Below, in pieces: positions 42,450-52,428 of a DNA stretch of 64,000 nucleotides. The DNA comes from Aquisphaera insulae. GTDB lineage: Bacteria > Planctomycetota > Planctomycetia > Isosphaerales > Isosphaeraceae. Every line of letters starts with the position of its first letter. Position 1 is the stretch's first letter. Made by a program: the position numbers and the translations under genes. The notes beneath the pieces are model-generated. The model was not told the DNA's origin, searched no databases, and was given only the letters and a program-made list of their open reading frames with translations. The DNA lies in assembly GCF_011064615.1 (NCBI RefSeq), contig NZ_JAALJH010000010.1:62001-126000 (forward strand), written 5' to 3'.

Positions 42450-44003
42450 ATGAACGAGATCGACGAGGCCCTGAAATCGGTCCTCGATCGCCCCGGCGAC
42501 GACGCGGCGAAACTCGCCTATGCGGACGCCCTGGCGACTGGCCGCGATCCCCTCGGCGAGTTCATCCGACGCGAATATGAGATCGCCGGGGCGGCGCGGG
42601 ATGAGGACGAGACCCTCGGCCTGCAGGACCGGCAGGTCGCCCTCCTGGACGCCCATCGCGAAGCCTGGCTCGGGCCGCTGGCGGAAATCGCCGAATGGGT
42701 CCATCTCGAGGGGGGCATGGTCGGCCAGGTCCTCCTCGACATGGACGCCTACCTCGCCCACGGCGACGCGATCCTCGGCCGATTCCCGATCCGGTCGCTT
42801 GCCATCCGCGGAGCCCGCGGCCGGGTGGGCGATCTGCTCGCGAGTCGCTGGATCGATCGGATCGAGTACCTGTCGCTTCGTCCCGAAGGGGAGTATCGCG
42901 AGGGGCTCGGCGACGAGGACGTGATTGAGCTGGCCGCGAGCGACCGGTTGCGCAACCTTCGCGGGCTCGCCTTGAACTACAACGTGCCAATCGGGCCGCG
43001 GAGCGTCGAGGCAATCCTGGATGCTCCCTGGTGCGGTCGGTTGGAGCTGCTCGATCTGGGATGGTCGTCGGTGGGAGACGAAGGGGCCGCGCTCATCGCC
43101 TCGAGCGACCGCCTCGACCGCCTGCGTCGCCTGAAGCTGTGGAACACGAAGATGGGGACGGCCGGGGCGTGCGCTCTCGCCGACTCGCCGACGCTCGCCC
43201 TCCTCGGGCTCACGGAGCTCGACTTCAGGCTGAACGATGAGATCAGTCAGGAGGGGAATGCCCGTCTGCTCTGCTCGTCCGCCCTGGCCCGCGTTGAATC
43301 CGTGGGCCTGGACTGTCCCATCGACACCGAGTTGGTCGACGCCTTCGTAAGGTCGGATTCCCTGGGATCCCTGAAACGGCTCGAGTCGTCCAATAGCTGG
43401 TCCATCGACACCGACTCGCTCCGCCGGCTGGCCCGATGGCCCGGGCTGTCGCGCCTGGACAACCTGATGTTCGTCCTGAGCGGGCTGAACGACGAGCAGC
43501 TCGAGATCCTGTCGAGATCGCCCTGGCTGGGGGACCTGAAGTCGCTCTGCCTCTCCGAGACCCGCGTGACCGACGAGGGCGTCGAGCGGTTCTGCCGCTC
43601 CCCCGCCTGGCGCGGGCTGACGAGCCTGGGCATCGACCGGAACCGTCTGACGGAGCGATCGGTCCGGGCCATCCTCGGTGCCGGATGGTTCCCTCGGCTC
43701 CGGTCGCTCGACCTCCACGCGTCGTACACGATCGGCGACGCGGGGGCGTCTGTCCTGGCCTCGTATCGGGGACCGACGCGGCTCCGCACCCTGACCCTGA
43801 GCCTGGGGGGTATCGGTGACGCGGGCGCCCTGGCGCTTGCGGAGGCGCCGTTCGCCTCGCAGCTCTGGAGGCTCTGGCTCCGCGGCAACGACGCCATCTC
43901 GACGACTGCGGGCGATTGCCTGAAGGGGCGCCTGGGCGGTCGGGTCTATCTTGCTCGTCCCGATCGCCGACCGACGGTCACCACGGACTATTTCTGGAGC
44001 TGA
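42450..44003 (+). CDS. TIGR02996-type leucine-rich repeat protein
   Basis: 517 residues. The first 55 (IDEALKSVLDRPGDDAAKLA and YADALATGRDPLGEFIR) match the short repeat-companion domain TIGR02996 that precedes LRR regions in planctomycete and myxobacterial proteins. The rest consists of about 12 leucine-rich repeats (for example CGRLELLDLGWSSVGDEGAA, LGLTELDFRLNDEISQEGNA). No signal peptide is visible, so it is probably cytoplasmic and binds other proteins. It starts 15 bp after the PIN gene and ends one base before the convergent nuclease gene. Confidence 0.85.
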   Translation: MNEIDEALKSVLDRPGDDAAKLAYADALATGRDPLGEFIRREYEIAGAARDEDETLGLQDRQVALLDAHREAWLGPLAEIAEWVHLEGGMVGQVLLDMDAYLAHGDAILGRFPIRSLAIRGARGRVGDLLASRWIDRIEYLSLRPEGEYREGLGDEDVIELAASDRLRNLRGLALNYNVPIGPRSVEAILDAPWCGRLELLDLGWSSVGDEGAALIASSDRLDRLRRLKLWNTKMGTAGACALADSPTLALLGLTELDFRLNDEISQEGNARLLCSSALARVESVGLDCPIDTELVDAFVRSDSLGSLKRLESSNSWSIDTDSLRRLARWPGLSRLDNLMFVLSGLNDEQLEILSRSPWLGDLKSLCLSETRVTDEGVERFCRSPAWRGLTSLGIDRNRLTERSVRAILGAGWFPRLRSLDLHASYTIGDAGASVLASYRGPTRLRTLTLSLGGIGDAGALALAEAPFASQLWRLWLRGNDAISTTAGDCLKGRLGGRVYLARPDRRPTVTTDYFWS

Positions 44004-45212
44004 TCAGCCGCGACGAACCGATCCTCGCTTTCGGGAGCCCTTCGTCAGGGCGCCGGATCGGACGCTCGCCTTCGGCTTCGCCGGCTCGGTGGACGGAGAG
44101 GCCGGAGCGGGAAGGGCGCGGATGGTATCCGTGCCCTCGTCCTCGGATGCCGCGTTGCTCAGCTCGGCCTCCAGGTCGGCGATGGTCGGCAGGCTGCCGC
44201 GGAGCGTTTCGGGCAACGATTCGGAGAGCGTGAAGCCGCTGATGCCGATGGGCTTGTTGATGTCCCGAAGGGCGTACTCGGCCACGATCTTCCCCTTGCT
44301 CTTGCAGAGGATGATCCCGATCGTCGGTGCGTCCTGGGGGTGCCGGAGGAGGTCGTCCACCGCGGAGAGGTAGAAGTTCATCTTCCCGGCGTGCTCGGGC
44401 CGGAACTCCGTCGCCTTCAATTCGATCACCACATAAGCGCGCAGCTTCAGGTGGTAGAAGAGCAGGTCGATGAAGAACTCCTCGCCGCCCACTTCGAGTC
44501 GATGCTGACTGCCCACGAACGCGAAGCCGACCCCCAGCTCCAGGAGGAACTGGCGGATGTGCTCCATCAGTCCGCGCTCGATCTCACGCTCGCGGGCAGC
44601 GTCGCCGAGCGTGAGGAAGTCGAAGTTGTACGGGTCCTTCAGGATCTGCTCGGCGAGGTCGGATTGCGGCTTCGGCAGCGTTGCCGCGAAGTTGTTCAAC
44701 GCCTTCCCCTGGTGGCGATAGAGGTCGGTCTCGATCTGGATCTCGAGGATGTTCCGGCTCCAGCCATTCTCGATTGTCTTCCGAATATACCAGACCCGTT
44801 CATCGGGGTCCTTGACATGGTCCAGCAATCGGACGTTATGGCCCCACGGAATTTGTGCAACAAGCTGTTGCACAATTGGCTCCTCCGGCCACGCCTCGGC
44901 GAAGGCACGCATGTATTTCAGGTTCCGCGGGGAGAACCCGGACATCTCGGGGAAGGCCCGCTTGAGGTCCTCGGCCAGGCGATCGATGACCTTTGCACCC
45001 CAGCCCTGGTCTTCCTGGCGGGTCAGGATGTCGCGTCCGATCCCCCAGTAGAGGAGCACCAGCTCCCGGTTGACGGCGACGGCCGCTCGCAGTTGGGCGG
45101 CGCGGATGCGGTCCTTCAGGCTCACGAGAAGCTGATCGTAGCCTTCCGGCAATCCGCTGGGGCCCGAGGGCGCGACAACCGGCTCGAGTTTCGACGGCTT
45201 CTTCCTGCCCAT
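44004..45212 (-). CDS. YhcG-like PDDEXK nuclease-domain protein (DUF1016)
   Basis: 402 residues from ATG 45212 with GGAG upstream. The N-terminal half (AAVAVNRELVLLYWGIGRDI, GFSPRNLKYMRAFAEAWPEE, QQLVAQIPWGHNVRLLD) is the DUF1016 N-domain. The C-terminal half has the PD-(D/E)xK nuclease core: GGEEFFIDLLFYHLKLRAYV and VIELKATEFRPEHAGKMNFY, with Asp, Glu and Lys of the motif in order. A basic low-complexity tail follows residue 350. YhcG proteins are linked to mobile and defence contexts. It ends back-to-back with the LRR gene. Confidence 0.9.
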   Translation of the reverse strand: MGRKKPSKLEPVVAPSGPSGLPEGYDQLLVSLKDRIRAAQLRAAVAVNRELVLLYWGIGRDILTRQEDQGWGAKVIDRLAEDLKRAFPEMSGFSPRNLKYMRAFAEAWPEEPIVQQLVAQIPWGHNVRLLDHVKDPDERVWYIRKTIENGWSRNILEIQIETDLYRHQGKALNNFAATLPKPQSDLAEQILKDPYNFDFLTLGDAAREREIERGLMEHIRQFLLELGVGFAFVGSQHRLEVGGEEFFIDLLFYHLKLRAYVVIELKATEFRPEHAGKMNFYLSAVDDLLRHPQDAPTIGIILCKSKGKIVAEYALRDINKPIGISGFTLSESLPETLRGSLPTIADLEAELSNAASEDEGTDTIRALPAPASPSTEPAKPKASVRSGALTKGSRKRGSVRRG

Positions 45213-45356
45213 GGCCTGCTCCGAACCTATCGACCTTGCTGCAATCCTATCACATCGGTACGAGGCCGCTCCTGAAGCCGATCCGGAATAAGTTGATGGT
45301 GTTCAGTGGCAGTTGTAGGATAGCCGGCGTGGGCGGCGGTCAACGTTCTCTTCTCA

Positions 45357-45896
45357 ATGAGGTCCGCGATCGTGCCCGAGGCGATCCTGCCGGCCTGGTT
45401 GGATGACGCTCGGCGGTACTATTGCGAGATCGGCGGCCCGAGGGACACCGTGCGCGTTCTCCTGGTCGATGGCGACGAGGAGAGCCCGGAAAGGCCGTGG
45501 CCCCTCCGGCTGCGGCTCGAACCGGCATCGCGGTTCTCGCGGCGGATACGCGTCCTCGACGCCGAGGATCGCGAACGGGGCGTCATCAGTCGGGCGGGCC
45601 TCGTCCCCGGCGCGAGGTATGCGATGCGGCGTGGCGATGAGGTCGTCTGGACGCTCGCGATCCGATCGATCCTGCTGAGACGTCACGCCCTGGACATAGC
45701 CGGGGGCGAGTCGTGGACGTTCGAAACGCCCTTCTTCAATCTCCGCATCCGCGGGATCACCCGCGGCACGCCGGGGCTGCTCGGTGGAGTCGGCCTTTCG
45801 AAGCGCCAATGGTGCCTGGCGATCGAGCCCGGCCGCGATACGCCGGACCTGCTGGCGGCCATCGCGTTCCTGCATCGGCGGTGGTGGCACTCTTGA
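45357..45896 (+). CDS. Hypothetical protein, possibly LURP1/tubby-like beta fold
   Basis: 179 residues. I do not recognise it with certainty. It is rich in beta-prone Arg/Leu/Val stretches (WPLRLRLEPASRFSRRIRVL, VWTLAIRSILLRRHALDIAG, ESWTFETPFFNLRIRG) and has no signal or membrane segment. The alternating pattern recalls the LURP-one/scramblase beta-barrel fold, but that is weak. Ribosome binding is unclear; a GTG at 45372 preceded by GAGG is an alternative start. Confidence 0.5.
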   Translation: MRSAIVPEAILPAWLDDARRYYCEIGGPRDTVRVLLVDGDEESPERPWPLRLRLEPASRFSRRIRVLDAEDRERGVISRAGLVPGARYAMRRGDEVVWTLAIRSILLRRHALDIAGGESWTFETPFFNLRIRGITRGTPGLLGGVGLSKRQWCLAIEPGRDTPDLLAAIAFLHRRWWHS

Positions 45897-45930
45897 AGGC
45901 AGACTCCCGGAGGTGGTCAGGGAGGCGTCG

Positions 45931-46575
45931 TCACGGCCTCAGCGGCGTCAGCACGATGTCGCGGTATTCGATGGGGGCGCCCTCGGACTGGAGGCAGATC
46001 GCGCCCTTCGTCACGTTGCAGTTGGTCGCCTCGTTGACGAGCTCGCCGTTGACCTTCACGCGGAGGGTGTCGCCCTTGCAGGTGATCTCCATCCGGTTCC
46101 ACTCGCCGATCGGCTTCTCGGAGCCGTCGGTCAGGTTGATGTGGCGGCGGTCCTTCTTGCGGGTGGCCTCGTCGGGGACGTCGAGCTCGGTGCCGATGAC
46201 CCAGAAGTCGCCCGCGTTGTCCTTGAGGAGCTGCACCTCGATCGACCGGGGCCAGATCCCCAGCGCCCGGGGCGTCGTCGCGTGCACGAGCACGCCGTTA
46301 TTCCCCCCCGCGGTCCCCGCCGGCCAGCGCCACTCGAGCGTCAGCGTGTAGTCGCCGTATTCCCGCTCCGTCTTGAGGTATCCCACCGGCTTGCCCGTGC
46401 ACTTCAGGACGCCGTCGGCCACGCTCCAGGTCCGGGCCGGGTCGGCCCCTGCGCCGTCGAGGACCGCCGTCCAGCCGGTGAGGTCCTTGCCGTTGAAGAG
46501 CCGGGTCGGCCCGTCCTGGGCCAGGGCGAAGGTCGTCAGGGTGGCACTCGCGGCGAGGAACAGGGCATACTTCAC
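45931..46575 (-). CDS. Secreted DUF1080 protein (3-keto-disaccharide hydrolase domain)
   Basis: 214 residues from a GTG at 46575 preceded by GGAGG. The start KYALFLAASATLTTFALAQD is a signal peptide. The mature part opens with GPTRLFNGKDLTGWTAVLDG, the hallmark of DUF1080, and has a jelly-roll-type set of strands (GDYTLTLEWRWPAG, NNGVLVHATTPR, EWNRMEITCKGDTLRVKVNG). Planctomycetes carry many copies; some members act on 3-keto-glycosides. The target here is unknown. It diverges from the sigma factor at 46762. Confidence 0.88.
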   Translation of the reverse strand: MKYALFLAASATLTTFALAQDGPTRLFNGKDLTGWTAVLDGAGADPARTWSVADGVLKCTGKPVGYLKTEREYGDYTLTLEWRWPAGTAGGNNGVLVHATTPRALGIWPRSIEVQLLKDNAGDFWVIGTELDVPDEATRKKDRRHINLTDGSEKPIGEWNRMEITCKGDTLRVKVNGELVNEATNCNVTKGAICLQSEGAPIEYRDIVLTPLRP

Positions 46576-46761
46576 GGGAGACCTCCACGGGAGCTTCGGG
46601 GGATGCGGCAGGTGGGCCGGCGTCGCGGCCTGATCGCGGATTATAGCCGCGACGGAGCCCGCCGCCAGGACCGGCCGGGGATCGGAATTTCCGCCGATTT
46701 CTTGCAAGGCCCGGGGAGTTCCCGCGATAGGATGGTCGCGTGCAATTCACCGGAGGTGATC

Positions 46762-47367
46762 GTGGAGAATCCGACGCCGATGCGGACCAGCGCCAGCCTG
46801 CTGGGGAGGCTGCGCCTGGAGGCGCCGGGCCCCGGCGACTGGGACGACTTCATGCGCCGGTACGGGCCGATGATCCGCCAGTGGTGCCGGCGCTGGAAGC
46901 TCCAGGACGCCGATGCCGAGGACGTGACGCAGGATGTCCTGGCTCGGCTGGCGTCCCGCCTCCGGACGTTCGAATATGATCCGTCGAGGAGCTTCCGCGC
47001 CTATGTGAAGACGGTGGCCCACTTCGCCTGGTGCGACCTGATCGAGTCGCGGAAGCGGCCCGGGGCGGGGGGGACCGGCGACTCCGCCGTGCTCGACCAG
47101 CTCCACGGCCTGGAGGCGCGCGACGACCTCCAGGCCCGGCTCGTCGACGCCTTCGACCACGAGGTCCTGGAGGAGGCGACGGCCCGGATCCGGTTGAGGG
47201 TGGAGGCCCGGACCTGGGACGCCTTCCGGCTCACGGCCGTGGAGGGGCTCTCGGGCGCCGAGGCCGCCGAACGCGTGGGGATGTCGATCGCGGCCGTGTT
47301 CAAGGCCAAGAGCAAGGTCCAGAAGATGCTCCGCGAGGAGGTCCAGAGGCTCGAAGGGGGACCGTAA
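46762..47367 (+). CDS. ECF-type RNA polymerase sigma factor
   Basis: 201 residues from GTG 46762, which follows a near-perfect GGAGGTGAT ribosome binding site; an ATG a few codons later (MRTSAS) is possible. Region 2 is seen in DWDDFMRRYGPMIRQWCRRW and QDADAEDVTQDVLARLASRL. Region 4 lies in AFRLTAVEGLSGAEAAERVG and AAVFKAKSKVQKMLREEVQR. It is followed after 2 bp by a Ser/Thr kinase gene with an N-terminal zinc-binding segment. This pairing is characteristic of the planctomycete ECF/kinase modules. Confidence 0.9.
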   Translation: MENPTPMRTSASLLGRLRLEAPGPGDWDDFMRRYGPMIRQWCRRWKLQDADAEDVTQDVLARLASRLRTFEYDPSRSFRAYVKTVAHFAWCDLIESRKRPGAGGTGDSAVLDQLHGLEARDDLQARLVDAFDHEVLEEATARIRLRVEARTWDAFRLTAVEGLSGAEAAERVGMSIAAVFKAKSKVQKMLREEVQRLEGGP

Positions 47368-47369
47368 GC

Positions 47370-50300
47370 GTGCCGATCGCCTGCCCGACGCCCGAGATGT
47401 TCCGGAAGATCCTCGACGACACCCGCACCGATGGCCCCGAATGGTCGGAGGTTGAGACGCACGTGGCCGGGTGCCGGGCCTGCCAGGATCTGCTGGAAAG
47501 GCTCACGGCCCCCGCGACCGAGGCCGGCGGCGCGGAGCCCTCCTGGAGCGGTCCCCGATCGGCGGCGGTGGCCTCGCCGTCGGCCTTCCCGACCGAGGCC
47601 CGCGCCGGCGGCGAGGCCGCGCCGGTGTGGGCTTCCGTCGCCGACGCTCCGTTCTCGATCCCCGGATACGCGATCGAGCGCGAGCTCGGGCGGGGCGGAA
47701 TGGGGGTCGTCTATCTCGCCCGCCAGACCGACGCCAACCGCCTGGTCGCCGTCAAGATGGTCCCCGCCGGCCGCGGCCGCGCCGAGGACCTGGTCCGGTT
47801 CCGCTTCGAGGGGGAGAGCCTGGCGCAGTTGCGGCACCCGAACATCGTCCAGGTCTACGAGGTCGGGGCCGTCGACGGCCGACCCTTCTTCTCGATGGAG
47901 TACGTCGCCGGCGGCAACCTCGCGACGTCCCTGGCGGAGGGGGCCCGCTCGCCGGCCGAGGCCGCGGCCCTGGTGGAGACCCTCGCCCGCGCCGTCCATG
48001 CTGCGCACCAGTGCGGCGTGGTCCACCGCGACCTGAAGCCGGCCAACATCCTGCTCGACCCCGGCGGGACCGACGGCTCGGCACCCGTCCCCAAGATCAC
48101 CGACTTCGGCCTGGCCAAGCGGGTCGGGGACGACAGCGGGCTGACCCAGACCGGCCAGATCCTAGGGACGCCCGGCTACATGGCCCCGGAGCAGGCCTCC
48201 GGCGGCCGGACGGTCGGCGTCCCGGCGGACGTCTACGCCCTGGGCGCGATCCTCTTCGAGGCCCTCACGGGCGGCCCGCCATTCCGCGGCGAATCGCCCT
48301 GGGACATCATGATGAAGGTCGTCCACGAGCCGGCCCCATCCGTCTCCCGCGCCCGCGCCGGCCTGCCGCGAGACCTGGACGTCATCTGCGCCAAGTGCCT
48401 CTCGAAGAAGCCCGAGGACCGCTATCCGAGCGCCGACGCCCTGGCCGAGGACCTCCGGAGCTGGCGCGAGGGCCGGCCGATCGCCGCCCGCCGGGTCGGG
48501 ATGGCCCGAAGGTCCTGGCTCTGGGCCCGCCGCCATCCGGCCTACGCGGCGCTCGGGATGCTCCTGGCGGCGTCGATCGTCGCGGGGGTCGCGGGCGTGT
48601 ACGTCCAGTGGGGCCGCGCCGAACGCCACCTGGAGCAATCCCGCCGGCGGCTCGACCTGGCGATGCGGGCCATCGAGTCCTTCTACACCGGGGTCAGCCG
48701 GGACGTCCTCCTGAAGCAGCCGGAACAGAGGGACCTGCGGGCCTCGCTCCTGAGCACGCCGCTGGACTTCTATCGGTCGCTCCGCGGCGAGCTCGAGTCG
48801 GGCGGCGAGCCGGACCGCGCCACCCTGGTGCTGCTGGTCAACGTCCTCTCGCGGCTGGGCCGCCTCAACGAGGACGTGGGCCGCGAGTCCGATGCCCTGG
48901 AGGCCTACGGGCAGGCTGCGGATACGGCTCGCCGCCTCCTCCGGGATGATCCTCGCGACCGCGCGACCGGCGGGGAGCTGGCCGAAACCCTGATCAGGGC
49001 CGCCGAGATCCACGCCCGGACGTCGAGCCCTGAGCCTGCTCGTACCGAACTGGACGAAGCCCTCGGACTCTTCGACGGCCTGCTCCGCGAGGAGCCCGAC
49101 GATCCCGTCCTGCTGAACGGCCGGGCCTCCTGCTTCCTGACCCTCGGCGACATCGAGTGCGACGCGCAGCACTTCGAACGCTCCGAGGATCAGTACCTGA
49201 AGGCGATCGCCATCCGCGAGGGGCTCGTCGCCCGGCATCCCGAGAACGTCAAGGTCCTCAACAGCCTGGGCGCGACCCAGAACAACCTGGCGATCCTCTA
49301 CGCCCAGTGGAACCGCCTCGAGGATGCCGGCCGTCGATTCCGCGAGAGCCTGGAATCGCGCCGACGGCTCGCCGCCCGCGAGCAGGGCGAGCTCCAGGAG
49401 AACCTCCGCAAGCTGAGCTCCTGCCTCAACAACGTCGGCAGCTTCTGCCAGAACACCAACCGGCTGGCCGAGGCCCCCGCCTATTTCAAGGAGGCCCTAT
49501 CCATCCAGGAAGCCCTGGTCCGCGACCATCCCACGGTCGCCCTCTACCAGGATGACCTGGCGGTGACCCACGAGAACATGGCCGGCTATGAGGCGGCATC
49601 GGGCCGGCGCGATCGCGCCCGCGCCGAGTACACTCGGGCGCTGGAGATCCGCGAACGCCTGGCCGCCGACCACCCGGCGTCGCTGGACTACCAGGCCCGC
49701 CTCATCCTGAACCGGGCCGAGCTCTCGGAGATCCTCCTCGACGATCGCGATTTCCCGGGGGCCGAGGCCGAGGCCCGCGCGGCGGTCGCGGCCGCCGACC
49801 GGGCCGCTCGGGTCCACGCCGCCGCGGCCGAGCTCCGACGGCTCCGCGCCGAGACGTCCCGGCACCTGGGCGACGTCTTCGCCGCGACCGGCCGGTCGGC
49901 CGCGGCCGATTCCGCGTACTCGTCCGCCCTGTCCCTGCTGGGCGAGCCGGGGCAGGGGACCTGGACGGCCGAGGCGCGCCAGGACCGGGCCCGCGACCTG
50001 TTCCGCCGCGGCGCCTCGCGGGCGGCCGTCGGCCGCCGAGAGCCGGCCGCGGCCGATCTCCGCGAGGCCCTGACCATGCTGGGATCGCTGCTGGCGGAGC
50101 AGCCCGGAGTCTCCCGATATCGCATCCTGGCCGCATCCGCCCGGTCGACGCTGGCCGAGTCGGTCTTGCGAGAGGCGCGACGGGGCGGGCGTGAGGCCCT
50201 CATTCCGGAAGCCCTGGGGGACTCCACGCAGGCCGCCGAGGACATGGAGGCCCTCCTTCGCGATGAGCCCGGCGACGAGGAGGCCCGAGACGAGCTGGCC

Positions 50301-50729
50301 CGCGCCCGGGCCGGCCGCGCCGTGGCCCTCGAATGGCGCCGCCAGCTCCCCGAGTCCCTGGCCGAATGGGACAAGGCCCTCGAGGCCGTCCCCGAGCGTT
50401 CCCGCCTCTCCATCGCCCGCGGCCGCGCCGCCACGCTCTGCCTGGCCGGCCGGGTCCCCGAGGCGATCGAGATCGCCCGGTCCTCCTCGGGCCCGCAGCC
50501 CGAGACGACGGCCGAGCGCGTCGCCCTCGCGCGGATCTACGCCCGTGCCGCGAGATCCGCGGAGGCCGTCGCCGTCCTCGCGTCCGCCGCGTCCGCCCCC
50601 GACCTCGGCGACGGCCTCGCCTTCCGCGCGCTGCTGGACGATCTCGACTTCGAGCCCCTCCGGCTCCGCCCCGACTTCCACGCCGTCGTCCAGGGGCTGC
50701 CGCTCCCGGGCGAGGTCTTCGCACCCTGA
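47370..50729 (+). CDS. Membrane Ser/Thr kinase with N-terminal zinc-finger and C-terminal TPR region
   Basis: 1119 residues from GTG 47370. Residues 31-38 (HVAGCRAC) give an HxxxCxxC zinc-finger like that of anti-sigma factors. The kinase domain spans about 97-370: glycine loop ELGRGGMGVVYLAR, VAVKMV with the lysine, HRDLKPANILL and DFGLAKR, then GTPGYMAPEQASGGRTVGV. A single membrane helix (AYAALGMLLAASIVAGVAG) lies near 390-410. The remaining 700 residues are TPR-like repeats (FERSEDQYLKAIAIREGLVA). It probably senses a signal outside the cytoplasm and acts on the sigma factor encoded 2 bp upstream. Confidence 0.92.
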   Translation: MPIACPTPEMFRKILDDTRTDGPEWSEVETHVAGCRACQDLLERLTAPATEAGGAEPSWSGPRSAAVASPSAFPTEARAGGEAAPVWASVADAPFSIPGYAIERELGRGGMGVVYLARQTDANRLVAVKMVPAGRGRAEDLVRFRFEGESLAQLRHPNIVQVYEVGAVDGRPFFSMEYVAGGNLATSLAEGARSPAEAAALVETLARAVHAAHQCGVVHRDLKPANILLDPGGTDGSAPVPKITDFGLAKRVGDDSGLTQTGQILGTPGYMAPEQASGGRTVGVPADVYALGAILFEALTGGPPFRGESPWDIMMKVVHEPAPSVSRARAGLPRDLDVICAKCLSKKPEDRYPSADALAEDLRSWREGRPIAARRVGMARRSWLWARRHPAYAALGMLLAASIVAGVAGVYVQWGRAERHLEQSRRRLDLAMRAIESFYTGVSRDVLLKQPEQRDLRASLLSTPLDFYRSLRGELESGGEPDRATLVLLVNVLSRLGRLNEDVGRESDALEAYGQAADTARRLLRDDPRDRATGGELAETLIRAAEIHARTSSPEPARTELDEALGLFDGLLREEPDDPVLLNGRASCFLTLGDIECDAQHFERSEDQYLKAIAIREGLVARHPENVKVLNSLGATQNNLAILYAQWNRLEDAGRRFRESLESRRRLAAREQGELQENLRKLSSCLNNVGSFCQNTNRLAEAPAYFKEALSIQEALVRDHPTVALYQDDLAVTHENMAGYEAASGRRDRARAEYTRALEIRERLAADHPASLDYQARLILNRAELSEILLDDRDFPGAEAEARAAVAAADRAARVHAAAAELRRLRAETSRHLGDVFAATGRSAAADSAYSSALSLLGEPGQGTWTAEARQDRARDLFRRGASRAAVGRREPAAADLREALTMLGSLLAEQPGVSRYRILAASARSTLAESVLREARRGGREALIPEALGDSTQAAEDMEALLRDEPGDEEARDELARARAGRAVALEWRRQLPESLAEWDKALEAVPERSRLSIARGRAATLCLAGRVPEAIEIARSSSGPQPETTAERVALARIYARAARSAEAVAVLASAASAPDLGDGLAFRALLDDLDFEPLRLRPDFHAVVQGLPLPGEVFAP

Positions 50730-50776
50730 CGCGTTCCGGCGGGGTGCGGATCTCTCTTCGCTGGTTCGATTGCCAC

Positions 50777-52309
50777 CTACCGGGGCGCTTCGGCGGGCTC
50801 GAGGCGATAGATCAGGTCGCCCGAAGGTTGACTGTCCATCTTCGAGTCCTTCTCGCCGCCGTCGTCCCTGCCATCCTTCCCGATCGAGTACACGATCGGC
50901 CGGCCCGCCACGACGGTCATGCGCATCGGCTTGCCGTCGTAGGGATCAATCGGGACGTTCTTCAAGCCGGCCGCCCTGGTGGCCGCCGACAGTTCGCGGG
51001 GAGTCCGGCCCCGGGAGCTCAACTGCGAGTGCCGCAACGCGGACCAGCATTCCCAGCCGCGGAGGATCGCCGTCTCCCGGGCAATCGCCTGGCTCAACGT
51101 CGTCAGCGACGCGACGTTGGGCTCGAGGGCCTTGACCACGCGGCCCAAAGGATCGTCTCCGCCCCTGGGCTGCACCGCGGCGATTTGACGCAGGCGGGCG
51201 GCGAAAGGGACGCCGTCCAGGGACAGGGCCGCGCGGAACGCGGCGTTGAGATCGTTCACCGAGCGTGACAGTTCCTCGGCGGTCGTCCGCGCCAGGATCG
51301 CGTCGGCATCCGCGGGGAGCGAGCTCGCGGCGGCGGGCGTCTGAATCAGGGCGATGAATGTCCGGACGACCGGGCCGGCGGTCTTGACCCCCATCTCCCC
51401 GAGCCATCGGGCGACTCCCTTCTGGTCCCGGATCAGGGCGTGCAGGTTGACGCGGCTGATGAGGTATTCCGCGCGAAGCCCCTCGACGTAGGAATTCGCC
51501 GACTTCGACTCGTGATCGGCCAGGATCCTGATCAGGTGCTCGCAATGCGACGCGCGCACCTTGGGCGCGGCCAGTATGGGCGGGATCATCTGATCTCCGA
51601 CGATGTGGACGATCGCGGCGGATGTGAGCTGGGAAATCAGGAAGCCGCGAGGTTTCAGGTCCCGGGCGAGCCGGAGCACCGCCTCGACGTCTCGCAGGGC
51701 CGCGTTGATGTCGTCCTTCTCGATGTCTCGCCGGACCCGCAGCGACGCGATCCGGGCCACCTGGCGTGCGTCCTGGACGTGGGGGAGCAGCGACGTCATC
51801 CCGAAGCCCGCGTCGAACACGCACGACTCCCGCCGCTGCGCGGCGGCGAGCTTGCGGAATCCGTCCGCGTACAGGCCGATGACCTCGTCGATCGACGCCG
51901 GAGACACCGATCCGGGGTCCTTCTCGATCGCGCTGTTGAGCTTCTGGTAGCGCCTCATCCGATCATCGGCCGCCTCGCGTCGGCGGCGCTGCTCGGCCCC
52001 CGCGGGGAAGCAGGCGGACGTGGCCGCGCCGAACTCGGAGAGCGCGTCCAGGTACAAGGGCGCGGCGTTCCGGCTCGAGGGGGGCATGGCGAGGAACCGG
52101 GCGACGTCGAACGGCGCGCCGGCCTCGATCCCGTCGGGGAGCTTCTTCCCGGCGCCCGGCAGGCTCGGGTACGACCGTCCCGACTCCTGAGCGAGGAGGC
52201 GGCCGGGCACGAGGCTAGATACCAGGCCGGCGGCGGCCAGGGTGAAGACCATCCGGCGACTGACGGCGTGCCGGATCGGGGTCCAGGAAGATGCGTGAAC
52301 TCGTGGCAT
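50777..52309 (-). CDS. Hypothetical exported protein
   Basis: 510 residues from ATG 52309 with AAGGAG ribosome binding site. The N-terminus (RRMVFTLAAAGLVSSLVPGR, then LLAQESG) is a signal peptide. The body is mostly alpha-helical, with no family I recognise; stretches such as IVGDQMIPPILAAPKVRASH and NDLNAAFRAALSL appear. The C-terminus includes IVYSIGKDGRDDGGEK, which recalls pilin-like C-terminal ends of planctomycete proteins. It is downstream of the WD40 kinase on the same strand with a gap of 119 bp, so may share its transcript. Confidence 0.7.
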   Translation of the reverse strand: MPRVHASSWTPIRHAVSRRMVFTLAAAGLVSSLVPGRLLAQESGRSYPSLPGAGKKLPDGIEAGAPFDVARFLAMPPSSRNAAPLYLDALSEFGAATSACFPAGAEQRRRREAADDRMRRYQKLNSAIEKDPGSVSPASIDEVIGLYADGFRKLAAAQRRESCVFDAGFGMTSLLPHVQDARQVARIASLRVRRDIEKDDINAALRDVEAVLRLARDLKPRGFLISQLTSAAIVHIVGDQMIPPILAAPKVRASHCEHLIRILADHESKSANSYVEGLRAEYLISRVNLHALIRDQKGVARWLGEMGVKTAGPVVRTFIALIQTPAAASSLPADADAILARTTAEELSRSVNDLNAAFRAALSLDGVPFAARLRQIAAVQPRGGDDPLGRVVKALEPNVASLTTLSQAIARETAILRGWECWSALRHSQLSSRGRTPRELSAATRAAGLKNVPIDPYDGKPMRMTVVAGRPIVYSIGKDGRDDGGEKDSKMDSQPSGDLIYRLEPAEAPR

Positions 52310-52428
52310 GTTGGCTCCTTGCTGGGCCGGCGTGAAGGCGGACGAAGTCTCGACGCTCGCGTCGTCGTCGGGTTGCTCCGGGATCGGATCTCATCGACGT
52401 GCTCAACCTTGCCCCCCCGAGAGGAGGG

